Source: Bradyrhizobium australiense (GTDB lineage Bacteria > Pseudomonadota > Alphaproteobacteria > Rhizobiales > Xanthobacteraceae). Taken from it: a stretch of DNA of 64,000 bases. The translations under genes were made by a program, and so were the position numbers. Below the pieces are notes generated by a model, which had not been told where the DNA came from, searched no databases, and saw only the letters and a list, made by a program, of their open reading frames with translations. Positions 50,797 to 59,021 of the stretch are shown piece by piece (position 1 is the stretch's first letter; every line of letters begins with the position of its first letter). The DNA is taken from assembly GCF_013114825.1 (NCBI RefSeq), contig NZ_JAAVLX010000016.1, positions 1-64,000 on the forward strand. Direction: 5' to 3'.

Positions 50797-51374
50797 ATGC
50801 CTACTGCGCTAACGCACGGCTAACATTTGTAATAGCCGCGCCCGAAGGCTACGCGCAGCATCCCCGCATCAGCTCGGTGTGGGTGTCGGGCTGTATCTGC
50901 TGCAGCAAGGGCCTCAGCTCCGTCAGGAGTTGGGGCCCTTCGGCTTTAAGGGGATGGCCGTGTCGCAGTTCTATTTGAGAGCGGCATTGCGAGTCGGTGG
51001 CGCAGCGTTGCGTTCGCTCGCGGCCATCGATCAGCCCGTAGAAGGAGTGGCCCGCGCGTGGCAGATGAACACAACGCATTGGGCGCATGCGCGCGCGTAG
51101 GCATTAGCGACGCGCTGCGCGGCCGCGCGTTTTTCCGCCTCGACCTCTTCCGCGAATGTGAGGCCCAGCTCGGGACCGTCGATCCAGGTCAGCAAATGGA
51201 GGCATCGATCCCATTCAGGAGCTTGCCGCTAAAGCGTTGACCGTTGCGGACATGACGAAGTCCTTTTGCCTCCGTCGCGGCAAACGGGTTCATCGCACTG
51301 CGATCCTAAGCGGTGCCGGTAAGGCCGTGGGGAGACTAGCCGGCCGGCGCGCGGTCGCGTGGCCTTCGCCTCCG
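50797..51374. other. Intergenic stretch without a supported gene
   Basis: No frame here has both a start signal and recognisable content. A strong hairpin without a T tract, AAGGGCCTCAGCTCC-GTCA-GGAGTTGGGGCCCTT, is at 50908-50941. Minus-strand wording around 51120-51190 (WIDGPELGLTFAEEVEAEKR, then AAAQRVA) reads like a decayed coding fragment but is cut by stops and lacks family signatures. Confidence 0.45.
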
Positions 51375-51662
51375 TCAGCGGAGCCGGCGCTGTTCAAGCG
51401 CATCTCTCAGAATCGCAGTAACTTTACGGTCCAGGACGTCAAGACGGGCAGAGGCGGCGGTGCACTGACGTCGAACTTCCAGGAGTTCGTCCCCTATTAG
51501 CCGCTTAACTGTCGCTTCAACGATGATGGACAACACGTGGCAGACGAATGCGGCGGCCAAAACCCAGGTCACGATCGGTCGGAAGTCGGGAAACACATTC
51601 CAAACAAAAACACCGAGAACTGCGCCCGCAATCCAGGCACCGACCTTGAGAAATGTGCTCAT
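51375..51662 (-). CDS. Small membrane protein with C-terminal helix
   Basis: 95 residues. TTGGAGC precedes the ATG at 51662. Two membrane segments (VGAWIAGAVLGVFVWNVFP and VTWVLAAAFVCHVLSIIVEA) are followed by a charged amphipathic helix (EVRRQCTAASARLDVLDRKV) that could form a coiled coil. No known family recognised. It stands alone, with a weak EcfG-like element (GGAAC-N17-TGTT) about 90 bases upstream. Confidence 0.6.
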   Translation of the reverse strand: MSTFLKVGAWIAGAVLGVFVWNVFPDFRPIVTWVLAAAFVCHVLSIIVEATVKRLIGDELLEVRRQCTAASARLDVLDRKVTAILRDALEQRRLR

Positions 51663-51904
51663 GTCCGATGCTCCAAATCGAAGCGCGGTCAGAAAAGTGC
51701 GGTTGCAATTACCTAAATCACCTAAGTGCGTCGCGGAAAAAACACTTGGTTCCTTACCACGGTTCCGCGCGTAAAGCGGCGTTTATTGTTGGAACTTTTT
51801 CGGCCTCGGCTGACAAGAGTGATCATGGTAGCGCCTTGCACCGGAGGCCATTTCTGGATGCGCGTCGCCGACTACAAACGCCGGCGCTTTTGAAGGGTGG
51901 ATTT

Positions 51905-52126
51905 TCAACGCATGTGGATAGATGCCGGCGAAGTGCTTCCTGTAACGTCCAGTCGATCGTCGGACATGCGCCAAGCTGCCACTCCGACGCAGACGGTGAG
52001 CGTCAGGGACACCACGAGCAGAAGCATAAAGGAAAACTGGCTCACTCCGTTGCCCCGCAAACCAGACTCAAATTTCGAGAAAGCGAGCACGGACTGCCGA
52101 TTCGGAAAATGCAGTTCGGCTGACAT
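51905..52126 (-). CDS. Possible small single-span membrane protein
   Basis: 73 residues from ATG 52126. One convincing membrane segment (SFMLLLVVSLTLTVCVGVAA) between a polar N-terminus and a short polar tail. No good ribosome-binding site and no homologue recognised. Could be a real small gene or chance. Confidence 0.3.
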   Translation of the reverse strand: MSAELHFPNRQSVLAFSKFESGLRGNGVSQFSFMLLLVVSLTLTVCVGVAAWRMSDDRLDVTGSTSPASIHMR

Positions 52127-52161
52127 AAGTGGAGTTTTCCCCACGCAGGATTTTTTTGCAG

Positions 52162-52276
52162 GTAGGATGGGTGGAGCGGCCCTGTCCGCTCTAGCTCGCT
52201 AGAGCGAAGGCGGAAGCGATACCATCCCGCCGCGCACGCGATTGATGGGTTTCGCTTTCCGCTCTACCCATCCTGC
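52162..52276. repeat. Inverted repeat GTAGGATGGGT family, copy 4
   Basis: GTAGGATGGGTGGAGCGG at the left and CCGCTCTACCCATCCTGC at the right. A nested palindrome AGCTCGCTAGAGCG lies inside. It sits just past the 3' end of the gene at 52289-52789. Confidence 0.85.
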
Positions 52277-52288
52277 GCAGCTATTGCG

Positions 52289-52789
52289 CTAGAGGAAGAT
52301 GTTCCATTTGGCAACGCGTGCCTCGCTCAGGCCGCCGGTGTTGAATTGCAAATCCACGATCCAATGCTCGTGTCCAACGAGAGCTGGGGACGTCATCTGA
52401 CAATCCACTCTGTTCTTTCCGCCCTGAGTATCATTGGCGATGTCCTTCAACCCGCGTGCTTTCAGAAAGCGCTGGCGAAGCTGCCTATCTGCGATCGGCT
52501 CGACGATCGTCTTACATTCGAATCCTTCGTTGGGGATCGCGGCGATCGCCACCTCTCTGGCGGTCCCGAGCGGCACCAGATCCAACCAGGCTTTGCGGGC
52601 ATCCTGCGAAGCGTTTGTGCTGCTCTTTTGAAGACTGCTCATTTGCCCCAGCAGAGGATGATCTCGATAAAACCGCTCAGCCTCGGCAGCCGCGTGCCAA
52701 CTCCACAGCCAGAGCGCTCCGGCCAGCACGATCGGTACGGCCGCCACCGCCGAGCAAACGAGCAGCGCGATCCTGATGAAGTTGCGCAT
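52289..52789 (-). CDS. Hypothetical protein with N-terminal membrane anchor
   Basis: 166 residues from the ATG at 52789; an ATG 27 bases upstream is possible. MRNFIRIALLVCSAVAAVPI, then VLAGALWLWSW form a signal anchor. The remainder is soluble with two Cys (ECKTIVEP, VDCQMTSP), probably periplasmic, and ends LQFNTGGLSEARVAKWNIFL. No domain recognised. Even composition and a continuous frame support a real gene. Confidence 0.6.
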   Translation of the reverse strand: MRNFIRIALLVCSAVAAVPIVLAGALWLWSWHAAAEAERFYRDHPLLGQMSSLQKSSTNASQDARKAWLDLVPLGTAREVAIAAIPNEGFECKTIVEPIADRQLRQRFLKARGLKDIANDTQGGKNRVDCQMTSPALVGHEHWIVDLQFNTGGLSEARVAKWNIFL

Positions 52790-53035
52790 GGCGGTACCTG
52801 ACAGGCACGACGACATGGAATGTCGTGCCCTGCGACCTTCGCATCCTGTGAGGTGATAAATTCAATTGCCCAAATTACCGCATACTCGGAAACGCATTTC
52901 GCCGGCCCACAACCCAAATCCTTTCACACGATTTCTTCAACGCAATCAACGTGATTTGCTGTCTAGTCCTCCCAGCAAAAATAAATCTATTTTCGATTGC
53001 CGCAAATCAGTTCTACAACCTCGCCCGTTCCGGCC

Positions 53036-53510
53036 CGCTAGAGGGGCGTATCGCGATCGTCACGGACGTTGGGCTCGGAATGCGGTGGACGCGCCAGTAC
53101 CCGCTGCGCAAGGTCGATGGCAGGGCGAGCCCAAAGCTCGTGAGCGGTCGGCAGCGCGGCAGACGAGCGGTGCTGAAGCGTACGGCAAAACCGTGTGGTC
53201 CTGGCGCCCGTGGCTGGCGTCAAGTCGGCGGAGGTTTTGCGAGCCCAACCGGGCGCGCAAAGTCGTCAATTCGCCGGCGACGGAGGCAAAAGGAATTCGT
53301 CTCCGGGGAGAGCGCGGCATAAGCCGTAAAACCACTGCGCAGGGAATGCCGGAATGCTCTGGCTGTACCTGTATGCTCGTGTGCGCATCTTCGCAATCTC
53401 TTGCACACGAGACCGCGGGTGCTAGCCGGCACCCGGCATTCCCTGCGCCCTCTTCTTGATGGGGCGAAAGTTTTTGGCAAAACCCGGGTGGAATGCGCCG
53501 CGGGAAGGTG
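53036..53510. repeat. Long dispersed non-coding repeat (Bradyrhizobium type)
   Basis: Begins near CTAGAGGGGCGTATCGCGATC, continues through GTGTGGTCCTGGCGCCCGTG (53188-53207), CTCCGGGGAGAGCGCGGCATA and the stem GCAGGGAATGCCGG / CCGGCATTCCCTGC (53339-53447), and ends near 53510. I recognise this wording as a sequence repeated many times in Bradyrhizobium and Rhodopseudomonas intergenic DNA (memory, not searched). Short frames inside it should not be called genes. The 245 bases before it (52790-53035) are AT-richer and hold no gene. Confidence 0.75.
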
Positions 53511-53643
53511 AAGGTCTGACTAAATTAGTTTGGGCTGTCATCGTCCGCGAAGCGGACGATCCAGTATTCCAGAGGCCGCAGTGCTTGAACCGATAGGCCG
53601 CGGCGTACGCCTGCGCGGGGTACGACCGCGCACGCGGATCGGG

Positions 53644-53681
53644 ATTCCGGGTTCGATGCTGGCGCATCGCCCCGGAATGAC
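53644..53681. repeat. Half copy of the GTCATTCCGG-family repeat
   Basis: ATTCCGGGTTCGATGCTGGC, then GCATCGCCCCGGAATGAC: the right-hand hairpin half of the element seen at 30908 and 42077. It lies directly before the flhA promoter region. Confidence 0.7.
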
Positions 53682-53688
53682 CGGGCCG

Positions 53689-53704
53689 TTAACCCTTTGC
53701 TAAC
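53689..53704 (+). promoter_or_regulatory. Candidate CtrA box upstream of flhA
   Basis: TTAA-CCCTTTG-CTAAC: TTAA-N7-TTAAC consensus with one mismatch in the second half-site. It is 170 bases before the flhA ATG. Flagellar class II genes are CtrA targets in Caulobacter, and ctrA itself is 7 kb away in this window. Confidence 0.45.
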
Positions 53705-53873
53705 CATACACCGGGCAAAAATTGCCGGGTGAAGTCGAGTGTCGTCGGCCGCGTAAAACGGGAGGAACCCCGTGGACGCCAGTGCGGTGCCTCACTTTCG
53801 GAGCGGCGGCCCTTCGGCCGCCGCCAAGACGTTTGGCGCCCGCGGGCGTCAATCGCGGGGGGGAGCGGCTACC

Positions 53874-56009
53874 ATGGTCGATGTCACGGCGGGTCAGGGC
53901 GGCGCAGGCCCAAGCAGCAAGTTTCCGCGCCTTAGCGAAATCGGCGATATCCTAAAACGCGGCGATCTCGCGCTGGCGTTCGGCGTTCTCACCATCCTGG
54001 TGGTGCTGATCCTGCCGCTGCCCGCGCTGGTGCTCGACCTGTTTCTGGCGATCTCGATCACGGTGTCGATCCTGATCCTGATGACCTCGCTGTTCATCCA
54101 GGCGCCGCTGGAATTTTCGGCGTTTCCGACCGTGCTCCTGATATCGACCATGCTGAGGCTGTCGCTGAACATGGCCTCCACGCGCCTGATCCTGTCGCGG
54201 GGGCATGAGGGCACGGCGGCGGCCGGCCACGTCATCGAGGCCTTCGGCAATTTCGTGATGAGCGGTAATTTTGTCATCGGAATTATCGTGTTCGCGATCC
54301 TGGTGATCGTGAACTTCGTCGTCATCACCAAGGGTTCGGGCCGCATCGCCGAAGTCGCCGCCCGCTTCCAGCTGGATTCGATGCCCGGCAAGCAGATGGC
54401 GATCGATGCCGATCTCTCCGCCGGCCTGATCGACGAGAAGGCCGCCAAGGAGCGGCGCAAGGCGCTGGAAGACGAAAGCGGCTTCTTCGGTGCGATGGAC
54501 GGCGCCTCGAAATTCGTCCGCGGCGATGCGATTGCGGGCTTGCTGATCGTCTTCATCAACATCGTCGGCGGCATCATCATCGGCGTGGCGCAGCAAGGCA
54601 TGAGCTTTGGCGACGCCGCCCGCACCTATACCGTGCTCACCGTCGGCGACGGTCTGGTCACACAGGTGCCGGCGCTGATCGTCTCCACCGCGGCGGGCTT
54701 GCTCGTCTCGAAGGCCGGCATCACGGGCGCCGCCGACAAGGCGCTGATGAAGCAGCTTTCAGGATATCCGCAGGCGCTCGGCATGTCGGCCGGCGTGATG
54801 CTGGTGCTGGCGCTGTTGCCGGGCATCCCGATGCTGCCGTTCCTGGCGCTCGGCGGCGGTGCCGCGGCGCTGGCCTGGAAAGCGCGAAACCACAACCGCG
54901 TCACCAAGGCGGCGGAAGCAGCCGCAGCCGCCGCGCCCGAACTCGCAGCCGCTGCCGCCAACGCCGCGGCCGAAGAGCCGATCGCCAACGCGCTCAAGAT
55001 CGACGACCTCAAGATCGAGCTCGGCTACGCGCTGTTGCCGCTGGTCAACGGCCCTGACGGCACCGACCGCCTGACCGAGCAGATCAAGGCGTTGCGCCGT
55101 TCGCTCGCCATCGAAATGGGCTTTGTGATGCCCGCCGTGCGCATCCTCGATAACGTCCAACTCGAGGCCAACACCTACGTCATTAAGATCAAGGAAGTCG
55201 ACGCCGGCAGCGGCAAGATCTGGCCGAACCAGTTCATGGTCATGGATCCCGCCGGCAACCAGGTCGGGGTGCCCGGCATCCACACCGTCGAGCCGACGTT
55301 TGGTCTGCCGGCGACCTGGGTCGACGCCGCGCTGAAGGAAGAGGCCTCGCTGAAGGGCTACACCGTGGTCGATGCCGCGACCGTGCTGTCGACGCACCTT
55401 ACCGAGCTGCTCAAGAACAACATGAGTGACCTGCTGTCCTATGGCGAGGTGCAGAAGCTTTTAAAAGACCTGCCGAAGGAGCAGGGCGAGCTGGTCAAGG
55501 ACATCGTGCCGAGCCAGGTCACGGTGTCGGGCATCCAGCGCGTGCTGCAGCTCCTTCTTGCCGAGCGCATCTCGATCCGCGACCTCTCCACCATCCTCGA
55601 AGGCATCGCCGACGCGCTCGCCTTCTCGCGCAACCCCGCCACCATGGTCGAGCACGTCCGCGCTCGCCTGGCGCGCCAGATCTGCGCCCAGAACACTTCC
55701 TTCAACGGCTATTTGCCGCTGATCGCGCTGTCTGCGCGGTGGGAGCAGGCGTTTGCGGAATCGATCGTTGGTCAGGGCGAAGAGCGCAGCCTCGCCATGC
55801 AGCCCTCAAAGCTATCGGAGTTCATGACCAGCGTTCGCAATGCCTTCGAGCAGGCCGCGCGCGAGGGTGAAGCGCCGGTACTGGTCACGTCGGCGGCGAT
55901 CCGGCCGTTCGTGCGCTCGCTGGTCGAGCGCTTCCGCTCGCAGACGACCGTGCTCTCGCAGGCCGAAATCCATCCGCGCGCACGGTTGAAGACGGTGGGC
56001 AGCGTCTAG
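53874..56009 (+). CDS. flhA: Flagellar biosynthesis protein FlhA
   Basis: 711 residues from ATG 53874 (GGGGGGAGC upstream). The N-terminal half has ~8 membrane helices starting LALAFGVLTILVVLILPLPA and the FHIPEP region: PTVLLISTMLRLSLNMASTR, ARFQLDSMPGKQMAIDADLS. The C-terminal cytoplasmic domain (DLKIELGYALLPLVNGPDGT to the end) docks export substrates with their chaperones. It is the core of the flagellar type III export gate. The upstream in-frame extension is low-complexity and rejected. No flhB or fliR is adjacent. Confidence 0.96.
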   Translation: MVDVTAGQGGAGPSSKFPRLSEIGDILKRGDLALAFGVLTILVVLILPLPALVLDLFLAISITVSILILMTSLFIQAPLEFSAFPTVLLISTMLRLSLNMASTRLILSRGHEGTAAAGHVIEAFGNFVMSGNFVIGIIVFAILVIVNFVVITKGSGRIAEVAARFQLDSMPGKQMAIDADLSAGLIDEKAAKERRKALEDESGFFGAMDGASKFVRGDAIAGLLIVFINIVGGIIIGVAQQGMSFGDAARTYTVLTVGDGLVTQVPALIVSTAAGLLVSKAGITGAADKALMKQLSGYPQALGMSAGVMLVLALLPGIPMLPFLALGGGAAALAWKARNHNRVTKAAEAAAAAAPELAAAAANAAAEEPIANALKIDDLKIELGYALLPLVNGPDGTDRLTEQIKALRRSLAIEMGFVMPAVRILDNVQLEANTYVIKIKEVDAGSGKIWPNQFMVMDPAGNQVGVPGIHTVEPTFGLPATWVDAALKEEASLKGYTVVDAATVLSTHLTELLKNNMSDLLSYGEVQKLLKDLPKEQGELVKDIVPSQVTVSGIQRVLQLLLAERISIRDLSTILEGIADALAFSRNPATMVEHVRARLARQICAQNTSFNGYLPLIALSARWEQAFAESIVGQGEERSLAMQPSKLSEFMTSVRNAFEQAAREGEAPVLVTSAAIRPFVRSLVERFRSQTTVLSQAEIHPRARLKTVGSV

Positions 56010-56233
56010 GCGGGCCGAAAACAGGGGCAAATCAGCAGTTTAATGCCGAAGCATTTTCGCCACAGGCAAATGGTTTGTCGAAAGCGGCTGAATCGGCACC
56101 ATTTTGACATCAGCGGCGCTGGCATCCCAGCAAGCAATTGTAAAACCTGAAAATTTGTTCATTTCTGGCGATCGCCGCGGACGTTCCGATCGCGGCCGTT
56201 CAAGTCTTTTCACTGCCTTGTGATTGCCTCTTT

Positions 56234-56259
56234 GGAACCAGATCCCGGATTCCTACGTT
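56234..56259 (+). promoter_or_regulatory. EcfG-type general stress promoter
   Basis: GGAAC (56234-56238), 17-base spacer, CGTT (56256-56259). It is 76 bases upstream of the small membrane-protein gene. The rest of the 326-base gap after flhA shows no gene. Confidence 0.75.
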
Positions 56260-56335
56260 TCCTCACGCGAGACGTTGAACCAGCCTGCGGACGCATCCGA
56301 CAAATCCGCAAGCGGGAAGGCGGCAGGAGACTTCC

Positions 56336-56542
56336 ATGAACCACTCGATCTACAGCGCAGATCGCACGACCCATCTCAAGATCGTGGTTGTGGCACTCGT
56401 GGCAGGTATCGTGGTCGCCGGGTTCAGCATCTCCGCGCGCGACACTTCGGATGAAGGTCTCACCCAGACCGCGAGCACGCGCGTGATGAAGGCCGGCAAG
56501 CCGGTCGTGATCACCAGCTCAGGCAACTCAGTCGTACGCTAA
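56336..56542 (+). CDS. Small single-span membrane protein, stress-promoter driven
   Basis: 68 residues with a GGAGA ribosome-binding site. MNHSIYSADRTTHLKIVVVA begins the chain, and LKIVVVALVAGIVVAGFSIS is a single membrane span. The short exported tail ends KAGKPVVITSSGNSVVR. The length and KAGKPVxxTS ending match a small protein family I associate with Bradyrhizobium. It has its own EcfG-type promoter and a strong terminator, so it is a self-contained stress gene. Function unknown. Confidence 0.75.
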   Translation: MNHSIYSADRTTHLKIVVVALVAGIVVAGFSISARDTSDEGLTQTASTRVMKAGKPVVITSSGNSVVR

Positions 56543-56633
56543 AGGAGAATTCACGGAATTCACGCGGCTCTTTACAGCCCCCCAAAGTCGCCACGTGGAT
56601 AATTAAGACCCCAACTACCCCCAAGTTGACTGC

Positions 56634-56667
56634 GAAAACGCCCGCTCCCCACGGGCGTTTTCTTTTT
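56634..56667 (+). terminator. Rho-independent terminator after the small membrane-protein gene
   Basis: GAAAACGCCCG-CTCCCCA-CGGGCGTTTTC followed by TTTTT. The stem has 10 or more paired bases. Confidence 0.9.
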
Positions 56668-56683
56668 ATGACACACCCACACA

Positions 56684-56840
56684 CCTCATCCCTGAGGAGC
56701 AGGCGAAGCCTGCGTCTCGAAGGAGGCCACGAGCGATATTGAGCTGGGACCGGCGGGGCCCACATGGTTCGAGACGGCGCGGAGCCTGTCATCGGGCCGC
56801 GCTGCGCGCGGACCCGTTGGCGCCTCCTCACCATGAGGGG
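56684..56840. repeat. Dispersed repeat CCTCATCCCTGAGGAG...CTCCTCACCATGAGG
   Basis: Outer ends CCTCATCCCTGAGGAGC and GCCTCCTCACCATGAGG are inverted relatives of the core at 38205-38268. The inner part has GTCTCGAAGGAGGCC and GGTTCGAGACGGC. It lies between the stress gene and the anti-sigma gene. Confidence 0.75.
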
Positions 56841-56859
56841 AAGCTTCAGTGCAAGAGCG

Positions 56860-57756
56860 CTAGCGAGCCGCCGGCACTGTCTCGATCAGCTTGCCGGTAA
56901 AGATCGGCGCCGAGGTCGGCTTGCCGCTCGGCGAGCCGCCGGCTTGTTCGACGGTGACCGCATAGAGCGCAGTGTTGATTGTGCTGGCATCGTAATCGGC
57001 GAGCACCGGGCGCGCGGTGAAATCGCTGCCGCCGATCACGCCGAGCGAGCGCGGCTGCGGCAGGCGGTCGGAGATCAGCCAGAGCTCAAAACTCTTGCCT
57101 GGCTCGGCGTCGGCCCCAACCTTGCGGACGGTGAAGTTTTTCGTCGCGGCATCGACCGTCAGGATGAAGGCCGGCGCGCCGCCGTCGCGCTGCAGCAGCG
57201 CGACATATTGCGCCGATGATGCAGGCTGTGACGCCGGCGTCTTCACCTCAACCGTCTGGATGCGCGGCTTCGGCCGCAGCGCCTCGGGTAATAGCTCCGG
57301 CCGATAGACCTGCACCGCCAGCATCGCGACCAGCGCTGCGGCAATCGCGGTGGCGAAGGAAGCCACATTGCGCCAGCGCTTCGCACGGCTGGACAACTGG
57401 ATGACGTTCGAATTGTCCGCGGTGACCGGCGGTGCCTCGGCCACCGCGGGAGCAACCACCGCCTCGGCGGCCGGAGGCTCAGGGGACGGTGCAGGTTGCG
57501 TGGGCAGCGCCAGCGGCGCCTGCGTTTCCGTGGAATGCCCGATCGCGGCCTTGATGTTCTCCCACACCACCGGGCGCGGCTCGACTGAGCCGACCATCTG
57601 GTTCAGCACGCCAAGCCGATATTCCCAGGCATGAACAAGTGCGCTGTATTCGGTATCGACGGCCATCATGGTCTCGACCTGCGCGCGCTCGTCGGCATCG
57701 AGGGTGCCGAGCGCATATTCCGCGGCGAGCGCGATATGGTCTTCGCTATAGGCCAT
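56860..57756 (-). CDS. Anti-sigma factor, RskA/anti-sigma-K family
   Basis: 298 residues. The N-terminal zinc-less anti-sigma domain (EDHIALAAEYALGTLDADER) lacks the HxxxCxxC motif, as in the RskA group. A Pro/Ala linker, one membrane span (NVASFATAIAAALVAMLAVQ), and a periplasmic RskA domain with FELWLISDRLPQPRSLGVI follow. It holds the cognate sigma factor, encoded 3 bases upstream, at the membrane until a signal releases it. Confidence 0.92.
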   Translation of the reverse strand: MAYSEDHIALAAEYALGTLDADERAQVETMMAVDTEYSALVHAWEYRLGVLNQMVGSVEPRPVVWENIKAAIGHSTETQAPLALPTQPAPSPEPPAAEAVVAPAVAEAPPVTADNSNVIQLSSRAKRWRNVASFATAIAAALVAMLAVQVYRPELLPEALRPKPRIQTVEVKTPASQPASSAQYVALLQRDGGAPAFILTVDAATKNFTVRKVGADAEPGKSFELWLISDRLPQPRSLGVIGGSDFTARPVLADYDASTINTALYAVTVEQAGGSPSGKPTSAPIFTGKLIETVPAAR

Positions 57757-57759
57757 CGT

Positions 57760-58317
57760 TCAAGATCCGGACCCTAGTCCGAGACACTCCCTTATTTCCA
57801 TCATGCTGCGGCGCAGCCACGTCTTCACCGTATTCACCGGCGTCTCGAACTTGGCGGCGAGCTGTTCGCGGCTCCAGCCGTTGTAATAGGCGAGCAGCAC
57901 GAGCTTCTGCCGATCGGGCTCCAGACGGCCGACGCATTCCAGCAACCGCTTCAACTCTTCGGTCATCTCGCGCCGCGCCAGCGGATCGGGTGAATCGGCC
58001 GCCACTTCCATCGCGGCGGGCTCCTCCTCGATCGAGCTTTCGCTCCGCTTGCGCACCACGTCGATCGCCCGGTTGCGCGCGATCGAGGCCATCCATGTGA
58101 TCGGCGAAGACAAGGCCGGATTGAACTGTCCGGCGCTGTTCCAGATCTTGACGTAAGTCTCCTGAATGACCTCCTCTGCAAGGTCCTGACGCCGCAAGAT
58201 ACGGAGCACGACGCCGAAGAGTTTCGCCCGCGTGGCGGCGTAAAGGCGCTCAAAAGCGGCCTCATCCGCCTTCGCCACCGCGGCAATCAGCCAGACCAGC
58301 TCCGCTGGCGTCAGCAT
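57760..58317 (-). CDS. ECF sigma factor (SigK-like), partner of RskA-type anti-sigma
   Basis: 185 residues with GGGGGA before the ATG. Region 2 contains ILRRQDLAEEVIQETYVKIW, then ITWMASIARNRAIDVVRKR. Region 4 contains LVLLAYYNGWSREQLAAKFE, then VNTVKTWLRRSMMEIRECLG. It directs RNA polymerase to a small regulon and usually its own promoter. Co-transcribed with the anti-sigma gene. This ECF/RskA pair is distinct from EcfG/NepR. Confidence 0.94.
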   Translation of the reverse strand: MLTPAELVWLIAAVAKADEAAFERLYAATRAKLFGVVLRILRRQDLAEEVIQETYVKIWNSAGQFNPALSSPITWMASIARNRAIDVVRKRSESSIEEEPAAMEVAADSPDPLARREMTEELKRLLECVGRLEPDRQKLVLLAYYNGWSREQLAAKFETPVNTVKTWLRRSMMEIRECLGLGSGS

Positions 58318-58352
58318 TCAGCGTCCCCCAAATCCCGCTCCTCCCCCGCGTC

Positions 58353-58379
58353 CTACGCCGGAGCCGACAAGCAAGTTTC
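58353..58379 (-). promoter_or_regulatory. Candidate autoregulated ECF promoter
   Basis: Minus strand GAAAC (58379-58375), 17-base spacer, CGTAG (58357-58353), 36 bases before the sigma-factor ATG. The layout fits ECF-type promoters, but the match to any one group is only by eye. Confidence 0.35.
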
Positions 58380-58434
58380 GTAGCATACCTCGCGCCACAG
58401 GGGTCACCAAGTCGCCGATTCCGGAAGATTGGCC

Positions 58435-58470
58435 AAGAAAAAACCCGGGCGGTGCGGCCCGGGTTTTGAT
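58435..58470 (-). terminator. Rho-independent terminator of the fliI-fliJ unit
   Basis: Minus strand AAAACCCGGGC-CGCAC-CGCCCGGGTTTTTTCTT: an almost perfect GC-rich stem then a T run, 26 bases after the fliJ stop. Confidence 0.9.
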
Positions 58471-58495
58471 CTTTAACCGATGGGTGTGAGAAGCG

Positions 58496-58912
58496 TCAGG
58501 CAACGCCAAGCCTGGCACGCATCAAGCCGATACTATCCATGTCGGCCTGTTCGCGAGCGCTCTCCTCGGCGCGCTCGCGCGCCTGGTCGCGCTCGTCGAG
58601 CAGTTCGACCTTTTTCAATTCTTCGAAGGCTTCGCTCAACAGGCTCTTGGCATCCTCGAGTTGGATGCGCAGTTCATCGGCGGAGCGGGTCAGGTTTTCC
58701 CGGCGCTGGATCGCGGCCTTGGCGTAGGTCGGATAGGCAAAATGGGAGGGGTCGTTGATCCCGGCCCGCTCCTGTTCAGTCTGGATTTCGCGCTCGAGAT
58801 CGACCGACATGCGCTGGAAGTCGGCGATCATGCCTTCGATCTGGGTAACCCTTCGGCGCTTCTCGTCGACCTGAAATTTCTTCAGGCGGATCAGCGTTTC
58901 TCGTGACTTCAT
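58496..58912 (-). CDS. fliJ: Flagellar export protein FliJ
   Basis: 138 residues, all helical: ETLIRLKKFQVDEKRRRVTQ at the start and a long coiled coil through LSEAFEELKKVELLDERDQA. FliJ is the gamma-like stalk that couples the FliI ATPase to FlhA in the flagellar export apparatus. It follows fliI by 109 bases in the same direction. Assignment rests on length, coiled coil and position. Confidence 0.9.
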   Translation of the reverse strand: MKSRETLIRLKKFQVDEKRRRVTQIEGMIADFQRMSVDLEREIQTEQERAGINDPSHFAYPTYAKAAIQRRENLTRSADELRIQLEDAKSLLSEAFEELKKVELLDERDQARERAEESAREQADMDSIGLMRARLGVA

Positions 58913-59021
58913 CGACTCATACTCCCCAGAAGTCCCAATCTGAACGCGGGACGGAGCCGGCTCCCTCGGAGGGCCCCACCGGCGTCGTTAATCATGTGCC
59001 GGGGATGATGGCCTGACAAAG

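Noticed and set aside
50908..50941. Strong hairpin AAGGGCCTCAGCTCC-GTCA-GGAGTTGGGGCCCTT as a terminator
   Set aside because: No T tract on either side and no gene ending nearby. Noted only as structure.
52866..53459. 197- and 123-residue plus-strand frames
   Set aside because: Lie within or run into the long dispersed repeat. No domain content.
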